A stretch of 64,000 bases of DNA from Motiliproteus sp036961355 (GTDB lineage Bacteria; Pseudomonadota; Gammaproteobacteria; Pseudomonadales; Balneatricaceae): contig JBALVL010000008.1 in assembly GCA_036961355.1 (NCBI GenBank), positions 1-64,000 on the forward strand. Reading direction: 5' to 3'. The position numbers and the translations under genes are program-made. The notes beneath the pieces are model-generated. The model did no database searches. It was not told the DNA's origin and saw only the letters and a list, made by a program, of their open reading frames with translations. This document shows positions 8,815 to 16,911 of this stretch, in pieces. How positions within the stretch are numbered: position 1 is the first letter of the stretch; every line of letters starts with the position of its first letter.

Positions 8815-8970
8815 ATGCGACACCTTCTCGTGCTGTTTGCCGCTGTCATCATTCTTTCCGGTTGCGCCGAAGTGGGAAGTGAGAGCTGGTGTGCGGATCT
8901 AAAGCAGAAACCTTCCGCTGACTGGAGCGCTAATGAGGCCGCCGATTACGCTAAGCACTGTGTTTTCTAG
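8815..8970 (+). CDS. Small DUF3012 lipoprotein
   Basis: A 51-residue protein encoded from the ATG at 8815, preceded by AGGAG 8 bases upstream. The N-terminus is a lipoprotein signal: a hydrophobic core LLVLFAAVIIL followed by the lipobox LSGC with Cys17 as the lipidation site. The mature part (EVGSESWC, then ADWSANEAADYAKHC) matches the DUF3012 family of very small lipoproteins from marine gammaproteobacteria as I know it, including two conserved Cys besides the lipidated one. Its function is unknown. It is a single-gene unit between a decayed cyclase and a convergent solute-binding protein gene. Confidence 0.85.
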   Translation: MRHLLVLFAAVIILSGCAEVGSESWCADLKQKPSADWSANEAADYAKHCVF

Positions 8971-9034
8971 TGTGCTTTCTATCTAGTGTTGTCGCGACGC
9001 TGCTTTAAAGCGGCGTATAGCAGCCATGCTGCTG

Positions 9035-9916
9035 TTACTGCACGGCTGCTGTGGGGTTGGACTCAATTCGATCGAGGTATTGCAGAACCAGACGATCGAA
9101 ATGTTTAACCCTTTGCTCACCAATATGATCCCATAACAACTCCGCCTGCTGAGGGTGCTGTTGGTAGAATTGATGGCTGATCATCATGTGCAGATAGTCA
9201 CGTTCGAAGATTGGTTCCAGAGGATGCACCGCGCTTTCCAACCGGTGTGTTTTGAGGAGTGAATTGCCGGTATTCTTTTCGACGATATAACCGTCCAGCC
9301 GCCCCTTGGCAACCGCGTGTAAGCCCTCAGCGGGTGAGACGTTGGTGCTGGTTTCGATCTGGTGTTGTTGCTTGAGGGTGCGTACAACCACGTAACCCAG
9401 CGGCGCACCGATGGAAGGGTTTGCGGTGCTGTCGAAGTGTCCGTCCCAGTGCAACGGCTTACCTTTATTGCTGAAAATAGCGTAATCGGCTGTCGCCAGA
9501 CGGCGCGACGGGTCCTCATTGCCCGCAAACATCGGGAAGCGGCCGATTTTTTGCCGGTCTTGCTGGAATATTGCGGCTAAGATCGCGTCAACTTTATTCA
9601 GTTCGAGCAGTTTCAGACAGCGTTTCCAGGGGTGACGAACGTATTGGGGCGTAAGGCCGGTAGCGATTGCCGCCTGACTCACCAGTTGCGGCACGACGCC
9701 GGGGTGGGGCTCGCTGAAATTCGATTCGGCCTGCATGAAATAGGGAGGATAGGCTTGAGACTCAACGCATATCTGCAGCGTCGTGGCTTCGGTTGAAGTG
9801 GTGGCACTGCTGGCCCAGGGTGACAGCAGTAACGCCACGCCGACAAGGCTACCCGCTAGAAGGCGACGGCAAGGCAGCACGGGTAACAGGTATTGAGGGC
9901 TGGTTCGAAACAACAT
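9035..9916 (-). CDS. Periplasmic substrate-binding protein, SBP family 3 (amino-acid type)
   Basis: The protein of about 293 residues has an N-terminal export signal (hydrophobic core AGSLVGVALLLSPWASSA) and a two-lobe solute-binding domain starting TLQICVESQAYPPYF, as in family 3 solute-binding proteins for polar amino acids. No permease or ATPase gene is adjacent, so it may be an orphan receptor or serve a transporter elsewhere. The ATG at 9916 is preferred to the TTG at 9934, which has no ribosome binding site. The ligand cannot be told from the sequence. Confidence 0.8.
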   Translation of the reverse strand: MLFRTSPQYLLPVLPCRRLLAGSLVGVALLLSPWASSATTSTEATTLQICVESQAYPPYFMQAESNFSEPHPGVVPQLVSQAAIATGLTPQYVRHPWKRCLKLLELNKVDAILAAIFQQDRQKIGRFPMFAGNEDPSRRLATADYAIFSNKGKPLHWDGHFDSTANPSIGAPLGYVVVRTLKQQHQIETSTNVSPAEGLHAVAKGRLDGYIVEKNTGNSLLKTHRLESAVHPLEPIFERDYLHMMISHQFYQQHPQQAELLWDHIGEQRVKHFDRLVLQYLDRIESNPTAAVQ

Positions 9917-10116
9917 ACTGCGGCATCCGTACAAACAGATAGCTGAACGCCCGATCGATTAACGGTCGGGCCTGCCGTCGATAGTAGCGTAGACGGTGGG
10001 GTTTTAACATTCGCAGTGTCTATGACAATGACCGGATTTCGACAGTAAGAGATCAAGCCCTTATGCTGGCAGTGTCAGAGCCGAGTGATCGCACCATTCA
10101 ACGAGGATATTTTCCA

Positions 10117-11064
10117 GTGAAACCGTATCAGATATTAGTGGTGAGCGAAGATGCCGCCCAGTACCGGCAGTTGCTGACGACGCTGTCGCAGCCGGTGACG
10201 CTTAATTGTGTTGAGAGCAGTCAGCAAGCACTGCCGTATTGTGGCCAAAGCGAGATTCTATTTGGTGAGCCGAATCTAATGCTCCCGTTGCTCGACAAGA
10301 TGCCGAAACTGCGTTGGATTCAATCGAGTTGGGCGGGCGTGACGCCCTTGATCGAGGCGTTGCGGCATCCCCCCCGGGAGTTGGTACTGACTAACATTCG
10401 AGGCATATTCGGGCCATTGATGGCCGAGTATGTGTTTGCCTACCTGCTTGGGCATGAGCGGCAGTTGGAGGCACATCGACAGGCGCAGCAGCAGCGACAA
10501 TGGCGATCTCAGCGAGGAGGGAGCTTGCAGGGTAAAACCTTCGGTTTGTTGGGATTGGGTAGCATCGGGGCTCATCTGGCCGCGACTGCACGCCACTTCG
10601 GGATGCGTGTGGTGGGCTGCTCGCGCTCATTGCCTGATGAGGGGCTGATCGATCAACACTATCTGCCGGAGCGGTTGGCTTTGATGGTGGCCGAGGTCGA
10701 CTATCTGGTCTGTACGCTGCCCAGTACGGAGCAGAGCCGTAACCTGATCGATGCGGAGTTGTTACAGCAGTTTAACCCCCGGGCGCTACTGATTAACGCA
10801 GGGCGTGGTGATCTTATTGACGATGCAGCATTGGTTGATGCCCTGACAAGCGGTCAGTTAGCAGGCGCGGTGCTGGATGTGTTCCGGCAGGAACCGCTAG
10901 CCACCGATCATCCGTTCTGGAGTACGCCCAATTTGATCATCACCAGCCATACGGCAGCGCCGAGCTACCCCGAAGATATTGCTCGGGTTTTTAGTGAAAA
11001 CTTACAGCGCTTTGCAGCGACCGAGCCGCTGCAATATCGAGTCGATATCGAACGCGGCTATTAG
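10117..11064 (+). CDS. D-isomer-specific 2-hydroxyacid dehydrogenase
   Basis: An NAD(P)-dependent oxidoreductase that interconverts 2-hydroxyacids and 2-oxoacids. The Rossmann motif GLLGLGSIGAHLA (about 143-155) and the catalytic triad are present: Arg in INAGRGD, Glu in FRQEPLA and His in SHTAAPS. It is nearest in style to the glyoxylate/hydroxypyruvate reductase A (GhrA) branch, but the exact substrate is not readable. The GTG at 10117, 9 bases after CGAGGA, begins right before the first beta strand and is preferred. An in-frame ATG at 10063 would add 18 residues of low-value sequence. It is divergent from the solute-binding protein gene. Confidence 0.88.
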   Translation: MKPYQILVVSEDAAQYRQLLTTLSQPVTLNCVESSQQALPYCGQSEILFGEPNLMLPLLDKMPKLRWIQSSWAGVTPLIEALRHPPRELVLTNIRGIFGPLMAEYVFAYLLGHERQLEAHRQAQQQRQWRSQRGGSLQGKTFGLLGLGSIGAHLAATARHFGMRVVGCSRSLPDEGLIDQHYLPERLALMVAEVDYLVCTLPSTEQSRNLIDAELLQQFNPRALLINAGRGDLIDDAALVDALTSGQLAGAVLDVFRQEPLATDHPFWSTPNLIITSHTAAPSYPEDIARVFSENLQRFAATEPLQYRVDIERGY

Positions 11065-11083
11065 CCGTTAAGAGGGGAGCGAC

Positions 11084-11476
11084 TTAGCAGCTGCCCTGTT
11101 CCTGCTGCCAGGTATCGATCGCCTCTTTGGCGGCGCGGAACGCTTCTTGTGCTGCCGGTGCACCGCAGTAAACCAGCGAGTGAAGCAACACTTCCTGAAT
11201 CTCTTCCACAGAGCAGCCGTTATTGAGCGCGCCACGAACATGGCCCTTCATTTCGGTGGGCGCCTTGAGTGCGGCCAGCATCGCGATGGTTACCAGTGAA
11301 CGGGTTGATCGCGGCAGACCATCGCGCTGCCAGGTAGATCCCCAGGCGTGTTCGTTGATCCATTGCTGCAGCGGCTCGGTTAGCTCAGTGGTGTTATCGA
11401 TGGCACGCTGAACAAAGGCCTCCCCCATCACTTCGGTACGGACTTTCAGGCCGTTGTCGCGATCTTCTCTGCTCAT
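11084..11476 (-). CDS. Carboxymuconolactone decarboxylase family protein (PcaC-like)
   Basis: A 130-residue all-helical protein of the CMD family. The length, the N-terminal RDNGLKVRTEVMGEAFV and the core LVTIAMLAALKAPTEMKGHVRGALNNGCS are as in 4-carboxymuconolactone decarboxylase (PcaC) of the protocatechuate pathway. The last part EVLLHSLVYCGAPAA completes the active-site region. No other pca gene is next to it, so a side role on a related lactone is possible. It overlaps the stop-to-start junction with the upstream membrane protein gene by 4 bases (ATGA), so both are co-translated. Confidence 0.88.
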   Translation of the reverse strand: MSREDRDNGLKVRTEVMGEAFVQRAIDNTTELTEPLQQWINEHAWGSTWQRDGLPRSTRSLVTIAMLAALKAPTEMKGHVRGALNNGCSVEEIQEVLLHSLVYCGAPAAQEAFRAAKEAIDTWQQEQGSC

Positions 11477-12372
11477 GGTTCTTTCCTGTCGGTAGGTTGA
11501 TCGGGATTGTTGTTTGAGCCCCGGCTTTGATCAGTGTTTGGATCGCTCTCAGGATCAACATCTGAATCGATGGTCAGGTTGTCATCTGAAGGGGCTGCTG
11601 AGGGTGGTGTGGGATGCTTGTCTGGATGGTCATCTGGATCATGGGATTGTGAAGACTCTACCAGCCCTTGATCGTTATTATCTTGAACGGCAAGCGGGTA
11701 AACCGGGGCGGGTAGCTGCGGTGCGATGAAACATTGATAAAGACGGTATAGCAAGGCCCAGCCGAGAACCGAGATGATTAGTAGCAGGGGTTCAAACACC
11801 AGTCTGACCAGAAGTGTTGGGCCATCACCCTCTAGCAGTACCTGTTGGAGCACCGAAACCATCGCAACGATGGCGACCCATAGCACCAGCGATGGCAGTA
11901 GTTTGTTGGATAACTCCCGATTAAGCCGGAAGCTGCCGCGCAGTGATTGCCAGACGCTGTGACCATGGAATAACAGGAGAAACTCGCAAAACAGCAACTT
12001 GTAAGCGAGATAGAGCCCGGGTAATACCAACAACATTAGGCCGGTGCTGACCGCCAGCGCCATCAGCAGGTTGATTAATAACAGCGGCCCCAATCGGCTG
12101 AGCCCGAGGCTAATCGCGCGACCGGTACTGATCGGCTGTTTCTGTACCTGACCGTGGATATAAAACATCCCGGCAGCAAACTGCACCACCCCAAGTGAGG
12201 CATAGAACAGCATGAGCAACAGGTCTGACAGATCTGGCTTTGCGTCGGCTGCAGGGGCTTCCAGCATGGCGTCGACCAGCCAGATCGGCAGGGTCAGCAG
12301 CAGTGCGATGATAAGCAGTGGCTGGGCGTGTTGGCGGGCGAAATAGCCTGCCTCTTTAAGCGGTGTGAACAT
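11473..12372 (-). CDS. YciC-like (UPF0259) inner membrane protein with acidic tail
   Basis: A 299-residue protein with about six hydrophobic segments over residues 1-215, with glycine- and leucine-rich stretches such as LLLINLLMALAVSTGLMLLVLPGLYLAYKLLF, in the style of UPF0259/YciC membrane proteins of unknown function. From about residue 235 to the end it carries a disordered tail very rich in Asp, Pro, Asn and Ser. That tail is unusual for the family and may be a lineage-specific addition. The gene is translationally coupled to the CMD gene downstream. Confidence 0.65.
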   Translation of the reverse strand: MFTPLKEAGYFARQHAQPLLIIALLLTLPIWLVDAMLEAPAADAKPDLSDLLLMLFYASLGVVQFAAGMFYIHGQVQKQPISTGRAISLGLSRLGPLLLINLLMALAVSTGLMLLVLPGLYLAYKLLFCEFLLLFHGHSVWQSLRGSFRLNRELSNKLLPSLVLWVAIVAMVSVLQQVLLEGDGPTLLVRLVFEPLLLIISVLGWALLYRLYQCFIAPQLPAPVYPLAVQDNNDQGLVESSQSHDPDDHPDKHPTPPSAAPSDDNLTIDSDVDPESDPNTDQSRGSNNNPDQPTDRKEP

Positions 12373-12467
12373 AAGTTATTAACGTCCTGGCAAAGTCTGG
12401 GTGATGTTGGTGATGGCTGTGGTTAAGGTGTTGTTATTGGTGCTGATTGCTGGTGATGGTTGGCAAT

Positions 12468-12788
12468 TTACAGGAGCCACCATTTGAGCGCCATAAACAG
12501 CGCCATTCCGGTGACGATAGTCAGCATCAGGTTGTTGCGCCATAACGAGATGGCGACGGCACAGATCGCCGCTAGCAGGTACGGGTTGGTGTTGTTGAAG
12601 GCGATGTTTTGACCGTCGGGCATGACCACCGACGGAACGATGATCGCAGTCAGCACGGCGGCGGGTACGAAGCCTAGTGCATCTGACATCCATGGGGGGA
12701 AGCTAAAACGGCCAGCCGTTCCCCATAACAGATAACGCACGCCGAAGGTGACGATGAACATGCCGCCGATCAACACCACCTCATTCAT
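12468..12788 (-). CDS. azlD: AzlD-type branched-chain amino acid exporter subunit
   Basis: The 106-residue protein has four hydrophobic segments and the AzlD family features: an N-terminal GGMFIVTFGVRYLLW, a central FVPAAVLTAIIVPSV and a last MLTIVTGMALFMALKW. AzlD is the small partner of AzlC in the inner membrane; together they export branched-chain amino acids or related compounds. It overlaps the end of azlC by 8 bases and is read in the same transcript. A frame on the same strand over 12379-12693 is its shadow. Confidence 0.9.
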   Translation of the reverse strand: MNEVVLIGGMFIVTFGVRYLLWGTAGRFSFPPWMSDALGFVPAAVLTAIIVPSVVMPDGQNIAFNNTNPYLLAAICAVAISLWRNNLMLTIVTGMALFMALKWWLL

Positions 12789-13638
12789 CTGCGTTCTCCC
12801 TCGGTGTTGCTGTTTCTGGGTGTCGTTTGAGACGTTGCTGTTGCAGCAGGTGGGTCGAATAGCCCAAGGCGATACCAGTGACTGCCGCGGCGATCAGGCC
12901 CAGTTTGTGCGGCAGGTGCCAGGTTGCCAGCGCCATTAAACCTGCGCTGATCACGCAGATTAGCATCGGGCTGTTCCAGTGGCTCTTTCCGCCCTCGTCC
13001 GTGCGCGCTTTAGAACGTAAGTACGGCGTCACCATGCCGATAAAGGTCACCGACATGGCAAAGTCGAGTCCCCAGCCGGTCATGTCGGGGAACGCTTCAC
13101 CCAGTGCCACACCCAGCCAGGTGCATAGCTGCCAGTTACCGTACATCGCAAGCGCTGAGCCGAGGTAGTACCAGTGGGCGACCGCCTGCTGTTGCGGATC
13201 GTCACGGCCCTGTAGTAAGCGGCTGGAAACGGCAGCGAAGGTTTCGTCGGTCAGGAAAAAGGCCATCGAGGCGCGCCAGCGCTGCGGCAGGTGACGGACC
13301 TGCTCGACCAGTGCGGCTGAGTAGAGCAGGTGGCGCAGGTTTACCACAAAGGTGGTGGCGATCACCACGCTGATGCCGGCACCACTGGCCAGAAGCCCCA
13401 AGGCAATAAACTGGGCCGAGCCGGCAAAGACGATCGATGACATCGCCAGGGTGGCCCACAGCGACAGACCGCTGGGGCCGGCCAACGTGCCGAATAGGAT
13501 TCCAAACGGGATTGCGCCGACGATCAGGGGCAAGGTTGCTTTGGCACCTTCGCTTAGCGCTTTACCGATCTCAGCACGGTTTGCCGGCAGATGGGGCGCG
13601 TTATGGGCTGACGCTGTCGGGTTGGAATTGGGTAACAA
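12781..13638 (-). CDS. azlC: AzlC-type branched-chain amino acid exporter subunit
   Basis: A 285-residue inner membrane protein of the AzlC family. After a soluble N-terminus it shows LPLIVGAIPFGILFGTLA, the family's first membrane segment, the MSSIVFAGSAQFIALGLL stretch and NLRHLLYSAAL, all typical. It forms the export pair with AzlD encoded right behind it. Known members remove excess branched-chain amino acids or analogues. The C-terminal end is charged and Gln/Arg-rich. Confidence 0.92.
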   Translation of the reverse strand: MLPNSNPTASAHNAPHLPANRAEIGKALSEGAKATLPLIVGAIPFGILFGTLAGPSGLSLWATLAMSSIVFAGSAQFIALGLLASGAGISVVIATTFVVNLRHLLYSAALVEQVRHLPQRWRASMAFFLTDETFAAVSSRLLQGRDDPQQQAVAHWYYLGSALAMYGNWQLCTWLGVALGEAFPDMTGWGLDFAMSVTFIGMVTPYLRSKARTDEGGKSHWNSPMLICVISAGLMALATWHLPHKLGLIAAAVTGIALGYSTHLLQQQRLKRHPETATPRENADE

Positions 13639-13774
13639 GATCTATCCTTATCTGAATCACGCTGGAGCGAAGCGGATGGGCTCGCGATCATGGTATGATG
13701 GCCACCAGTAACGATACGTTTTAATGCTCCGGACAGTGCTGTCTATATAGGGGCTAAGGTGAAGATTTACAACG

Positions 13775-14191
13775 ATGATTACGAAAATTTTGGTAACTGC
13801 AGCGGTGATTTTTTGCTGCTATCTGTATATCCGGTATAAAAGAAACAAGGCAACGACGCAGGGCTATCAAAGTGCCCGAACGGTGTCGTCAGCGCCAGTT
13901 GTCGGCGGTCGTTCGGCGATCAGTTCGCTGAAGGGGTCACCGGTGCGGATGCTAGCGCTGGGCTTGTGTGTATCATCGGTACTGGCGTCTGCCATCTATT
14001 TGGGCAGCAGCTGGTGGGATGACCGAACGCTATTGCAAGTGCGGGTGGTCAATACGCATAGTGGCACGGTGACTGACTATCAGGCATACAAGGGTGACGT
14101 GCAGGGGCGGGCTTTTATTACCATCTTCGGCCAGCGGGTAAGTATTGCTGATACCGAGCGAATGGAGATCAACGAAGCGACCCCGCGTTGA
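13775..14191 (+). CDS. Small membrane protein of unknown function
   Basis: A 138-residue protein with two hydrophobic segments, at about 3-19 and 57-78, joined by a basic, Ser-rich loop. The C-terminal 55 residues (LLQVRVVNTHSGTVTDYQAY and so on) are strand-like and probably lie in the periplasm. It is a single gene with a terminator overlapping its stop codon and is divergent from azlC. I do not recognise a family; similar small proteins occur widely in gammaproteobacteria. Confidence 0.65.
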   Translation: MITKILVTAAVIFCCYLYIRYKRNKATTQGYQSARTVSSAPVVGGRSAISSLKGSPVRMLALGLCVSSVLASAIYLGSSWWDDRTLLQVRVVNTHSGTVTDYQAYKGDVQGRAFITIFGQRVSIADTERMEINEATPR

Positions 14192-14204
14192 CGGGGCGTT
14201 TTTT
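14181..14204 (+). terminator. Rho-independent terminator over the stop codon of the small membrane protein gene
   Basis: The stem CCCCG/CGGGG with a 6-nt loop is followed by CG and six T. The stop codon lies within the loop, which is unusually close. Confidence 0.85.
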
Positions 14205-14234
14205 GTTAGATCTTCCTGGTCAGATAGAAAAACT

Positions 14235-14651
14235 ATGTTAATTATCACGAATCGACTGCAGTTGGCCGATGAGGAGATCGAACTCACCGCTATCAGGGCG
14301 CAGGGAGCCGGTGGCCAGAACGTCAATAAGGTCTCATCGGCGATCCATCTACGGTTTGATATCCGGGCTTCATCGCTCCCCGAAGTTTATCAACAACGAC
14401 TCCTGCAGCTCTCCGATAATCGCATCACCAAGCAAGGTGTGATCGTGATAAAGGGCCAGCAGTTCAGAACCCAGGACAAGAATCGTGAGGCGGCGCTGGA
14501 ACGATTGGCGGAGTTGATTCGTTCGGTCTGTTACGTCGAAAAGCGCCGGGTGCCAACCAAACCGAGCCGTAACTCTCAGCGCAAGCGGATGGATAGCAAG
14601 ACCAAACACGGCAAAACTAAGGCGATGCGTGGCCGGGTTAGCGATGACTGA
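14235..14651 (+). CDS. arfB: Peptidyl-tRNA hydrolase ArfB (ribosome rescue)
   Basis: A 138-residue RF1-type domain protein that frees ribosomes stalled on messages without stop codons by hydrolysing the peptidyl-tRNA. The catalytic GGQ is at 26-28 within RAQGAGGQNVNKVSS. The C-terminal tail is rich in Lys and Arg (KPSRNSQRKRMDSKTKHG), the part that enters the empty mRNA channel. The ATG at 14235 is preferred; an upstream in-frame start at 14145 lies inside the preceding gene and its terminator. Confidence 0.95.
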   Translation: MLIITNRLQLADEEIELTAIRAQGAGGQNVNKVSSAIHLRFDIRASSLPEVYQQRLLQLSDNRITKQGVIVIKGQQFRTQDKNREAALERLAELIRSVCYVEKRRVPTKPSRNSQRKRMDSKTKHGKTKAMRGRVSDD

Positions 14652-14672
14652 ATGGGGTGTTTGCGCCATCAA

Positions 14673-14750
14673 GAGCCGTTAACAACGGCTCAGTAATAGC
14701 AGCAGTAATAACCTCAGTAATAACCGCAGTAAAAATAGCAGCGATAAACG
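14673..14750. repeat. Hairpin followed by a 12-bp tandem repeat between arfB and yciH
   Basis: A perfect 8-bp hairpin GAGCCGTT/AACGGCTC (14673-14691, 3-nt loop) without a T run is followed by four units with an exact 12-bp period. They begin CAGTAATA at 14691, 14703 and 14715 and CAGTAAAA at 14727, with a degenerate fifth at 14739. The array fills the gap up to the yciH ribosome binding site. Confidence 0.85.
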
Positions 14751-14775
14751 TAACGTAAACGGAGAACCGGAATAG

Positions 14776-15138
14776 ATGTCAAAACGCGCTAACACTTTCG
14801 GCGGACTGGTCTACTCTACTGATCAGGGACGGATGTGTCCCGGTTGTTCGCAGCCGGTCGAGCAATGCCGTTGCCGCGAAGAGGCAGCACCCGAAGGCGA
14901 TGGTGTCGTGCGGATCAGCCGCGAAACCAAAGGCCGAAAAGGCAAAGGTGTGACCTTGGTCAGCGGCGTGCCGCTTAAAGCTGCCGAGCTGAAAAAATTG
15001 GCCAAACAGCTCAAGCAGCGATGCAGCACTGGCGGCGCGGTAAAGGATGGCGTGATCGAAATTCAAGGTGATCAGCGTGACCTGCTGGTCGAGCTGCTGC
15101 AAGCGCAAGGCTATCAGGTAAAACGATCGGGTGGTTGA
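14776..15138 (+). CDS. yciH: SUI1/eIF1-like translation factor YciH
   Basis: This 120-residue protein is the bacterial SUI1 (eIF1) homologue YciH. The N-terminal 40 residues hold a possible zinc knuckle, CPGC and CRC (Cys21, 24, 31, 33). The SUI1 fold follows, with the ETKGRKGKGVTLVSGVP strand-turn-strand and a KLAKQLKQRCSTGGAVKDG helix-loop, then EIQGDQRDLLVELL. YciH proteins influence start-site fidelity and are linked to stress translation. It is the third translation-related gene in the first 15 kb (with efpL and arfB), but not in an operon with them. Confidence 0.93.
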   Translation: MSKRANTFGGLVYSTDQGRMCPGCSQPVEQCRCREEAAPEGDGVVRISRETKGRKGKGVTLVSGVPLKAAELKKLAKQLKQRCSTGGAVKDGVIEIQGDQRDLLVELLQAQGYQVKRSGG

Positions 15139-15260
15139 GGCTGATTGCTGTTAACGCGGTCGATTGTCGATATCCCGGTATCTCGATATAAAAGGCCACA
15201 TGCCCCAGCCGGTCGCTGATCCGACTTAACCGAAACCCAGAGCGTCAAGGTATTGTTGCT

Positions 15261-16211
15261 GTGGTTTATCATCTGGTTGCACATCGACGACTACTCAATG
15301 AACCGCCGCGTTTTCAACGCTGGCAGCAGGCGTTGTCACGGCAGGGCCTGAGTATCGAAGCGGTTTATGATCTGAGCGAAACAGACTGGCCTGCGCGACT
15401 GGCACAACGGTTTAATCTAGGTGACCGGGTGTTGGCGCTCGGTGGCGACGGCACCCATAGCAGCGTGGCACATCAGTGTGTTGAACATGACTGGCCGTTG
15501 GCGGTATTGCCAGCCGGTACCGCCAATGATTTTTGCCGCGCCTTGGGAATCCCCTTTGACCCCGACCAAGCCTGCGCCTTGTTGCTCGATACGCCTTCTC
15601 AAACCGACGGTTCTGGTTCTTCGGTCAATGCCGTGCAACAGGCCGTTCTCGGCAAGCTACAGTGGATCGATGTTGGCCGATTAAATGGCCGGGTGTTTTT
15701 GAATGTCGCCCACATTGGGATCGGTGCTGAAGTAACCTGGTCGTTGCAATCAGCCCACAAAAGCTACTGGGGTGGCTTTAGCTATCTTCGCCGACTGTTG
15801 CAATTGTTGTCGGGTAAACGCCGCTTTAGCGCTCGCATTGAGGCTGATGGGGTTAGGTTTAGCGGCCGCTGGTTGGAAATTGCGGTGGCCAATGGTCCCA
15901 CCTTTGGCGGCGGGCATAGGATCGCAGGTGCCGGTTTTGACACTGCAGGTTTCGACACGGCCGCACTGACGCTGGTGGCGGTGCGGGCACGACCGATCCC
16001 CAAGGTACTGCTTGCCTGGGTTATGGCGCGGCTGGGTTACCCATTAAACCGCAAGTTGGTGCGGGTTGAGTCGATACGACAGTGTCGTATTTCACCGCGC
16101 CGCCATCTCAAGATCAGCGCCGACGGCGAGCGCTTTGGTCGAACCCCTGCGCACTATCAGATTGAACCGGCTGCACTGCGGGTGCTGGTGCCGGCTATTG
16201 CACCGTCATAG
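15261..16211 (+). CDS. Diacylglycerol kinase-family lipid kinase
   Basis: A 316-residue protein with the DAGK catalytic domain, which phosphorylates a lipid alcohol with ATP. The nucleotide-binding GGDGTHSSVAH lies at about 60-70, followed by PAGTANDFCRALG (about 83-95), a close match to the DAGK signature. The C-terminal half has the NGPTFGGGHRIAGAG block of YegS-like proteins. The start is GTG at 15261. Substrate could be a diacylglycerol, a sphingoid or another membrane lipid; it cannot be decided here. It is a single gene. Confidence 0.88.
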   Translation: MVYHLVAHRRLLNEPPRFQRWQQALSRQGLSIEAVYDLSETDWPARLAQRFNLGDRVLALGGDGTHSSVAHQCVEHDWPLAVLPAGTANDFCRALGIPFDPDQACALLLDTPSQTDGSGSSVNAVQQAVLGKLQWIDVGRLNGRVFLNVAHIGIGAEVTWSLQSAHKSYWGGFSYLRRLLQLLSGKRRFSARIEADGVRFSGRWLEIAVANGPTFGGGHRIAGAGFDTAGFDTAALTLVAVRARPIPKVLLAWVMARLGYPLNRKLVRVESIRQCRISPRRHLKISADGERFGRTPAHYQIEPAALRVLVPAIAPS

Positions 16212-16336
16212 AGCTTTTTTGTTGCTGCTTCTCCAGCCCTGCTAACCGCTTGCCGAGTCGGTTGCGGATAACCATACTGCAACTATGATTAACAGCGATT
16301 GTGTGGCCGCTAGCGAACACCAAAAGGGGGTGTCAG

Positions 16337-16777
16337 ATGCTCGATCAACAACATAATGTGATGCTGTACGGTATCTCCGGCCGGGGGGTGGAACTGGCGG
16401 ATCGATACCGAGACCTGGCGGCTTTCGATGCGTTACCGCCAGCGGTAGCGAACGAATTGCAACAACTGGCGAGTGAGCGGCAGCAGCGGATGGACGCCTT
16501 GCGGCTAGAGGTGATTGATGAGGGTGGCTTGCCCAAGGCGGGCAACCCGGACCGGGAGTTTATCGAGAGCCTGGCCGACCGTTTGTTTAGTAGTGTTAGC
16601 GGCTGCCGTGCTGCGTTTGATCGGTTATCTCAGGCGGAGCAACTCTGGCATGATGATATCGCCGAACTCAGCCGTGAGAGCTGGCCGGAACCGCTAGCGC
16701 AATTGCTGATCGGTCTCAGCCAACATAGCCTTCATTGTCAGCAATGTTTACAAAAACTGGCCGATCGTTGCGACTGA
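16337..16777 (+). CDS. Hypothetical helical protein
   Basis: A protein of about 146 residues, almost entirely helical and rich in Leu, Gln and Glu. It contains Cys in the region SGCRAAFDRL and near the end (SLHCQQCLQKL). I do not recognise a family; a four-helix bundle of the kind seen in small stress proteins is possible from composition. The ATG at 16337, after GGGGG, is preferred to a GTG 36 bases upstream. Confidence 0.55.
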   Translation: MLDQQHNVMLYGISGRGVELADRYRDLAAFDALPPAVANELQQLASERQQRMDALRLEVIDEGGLPKAGNPDREFIESLADRLFSSVSGCRAAFDRLSQAEQLWHDDIAELSRESWPEPLAQLLIGLSQHSLHCQQCLQKLADRCD

Positions 16778-16911
16778 TCGCGTTGCTCTGAGCGGTATAT
16801 GCCTGTTATTGAGTCGGGCTCGGCCTACTTCCCTGGCTATGCATCCCTGCCAAGACATTCAAGTCAATGCACTCGTTCTAATGCACTTGTTTAGATGTAA
16901 CCCTGCCATGG

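Noticed and set aside
10063..10116. Longer N-terminus of the hydroxyacid dehydrogenase
   Set aside because: The extra 18 residues do not fit the family start, and the GTG at 10117 has a better placed ribosome binding site. It is still possible.
12379..12693. 104-residue minus-strand frame at the end of azlCD
   Set aside because: It overlaps azlD in another frame and has a composition typical of a shadow (Arg/His-rich).
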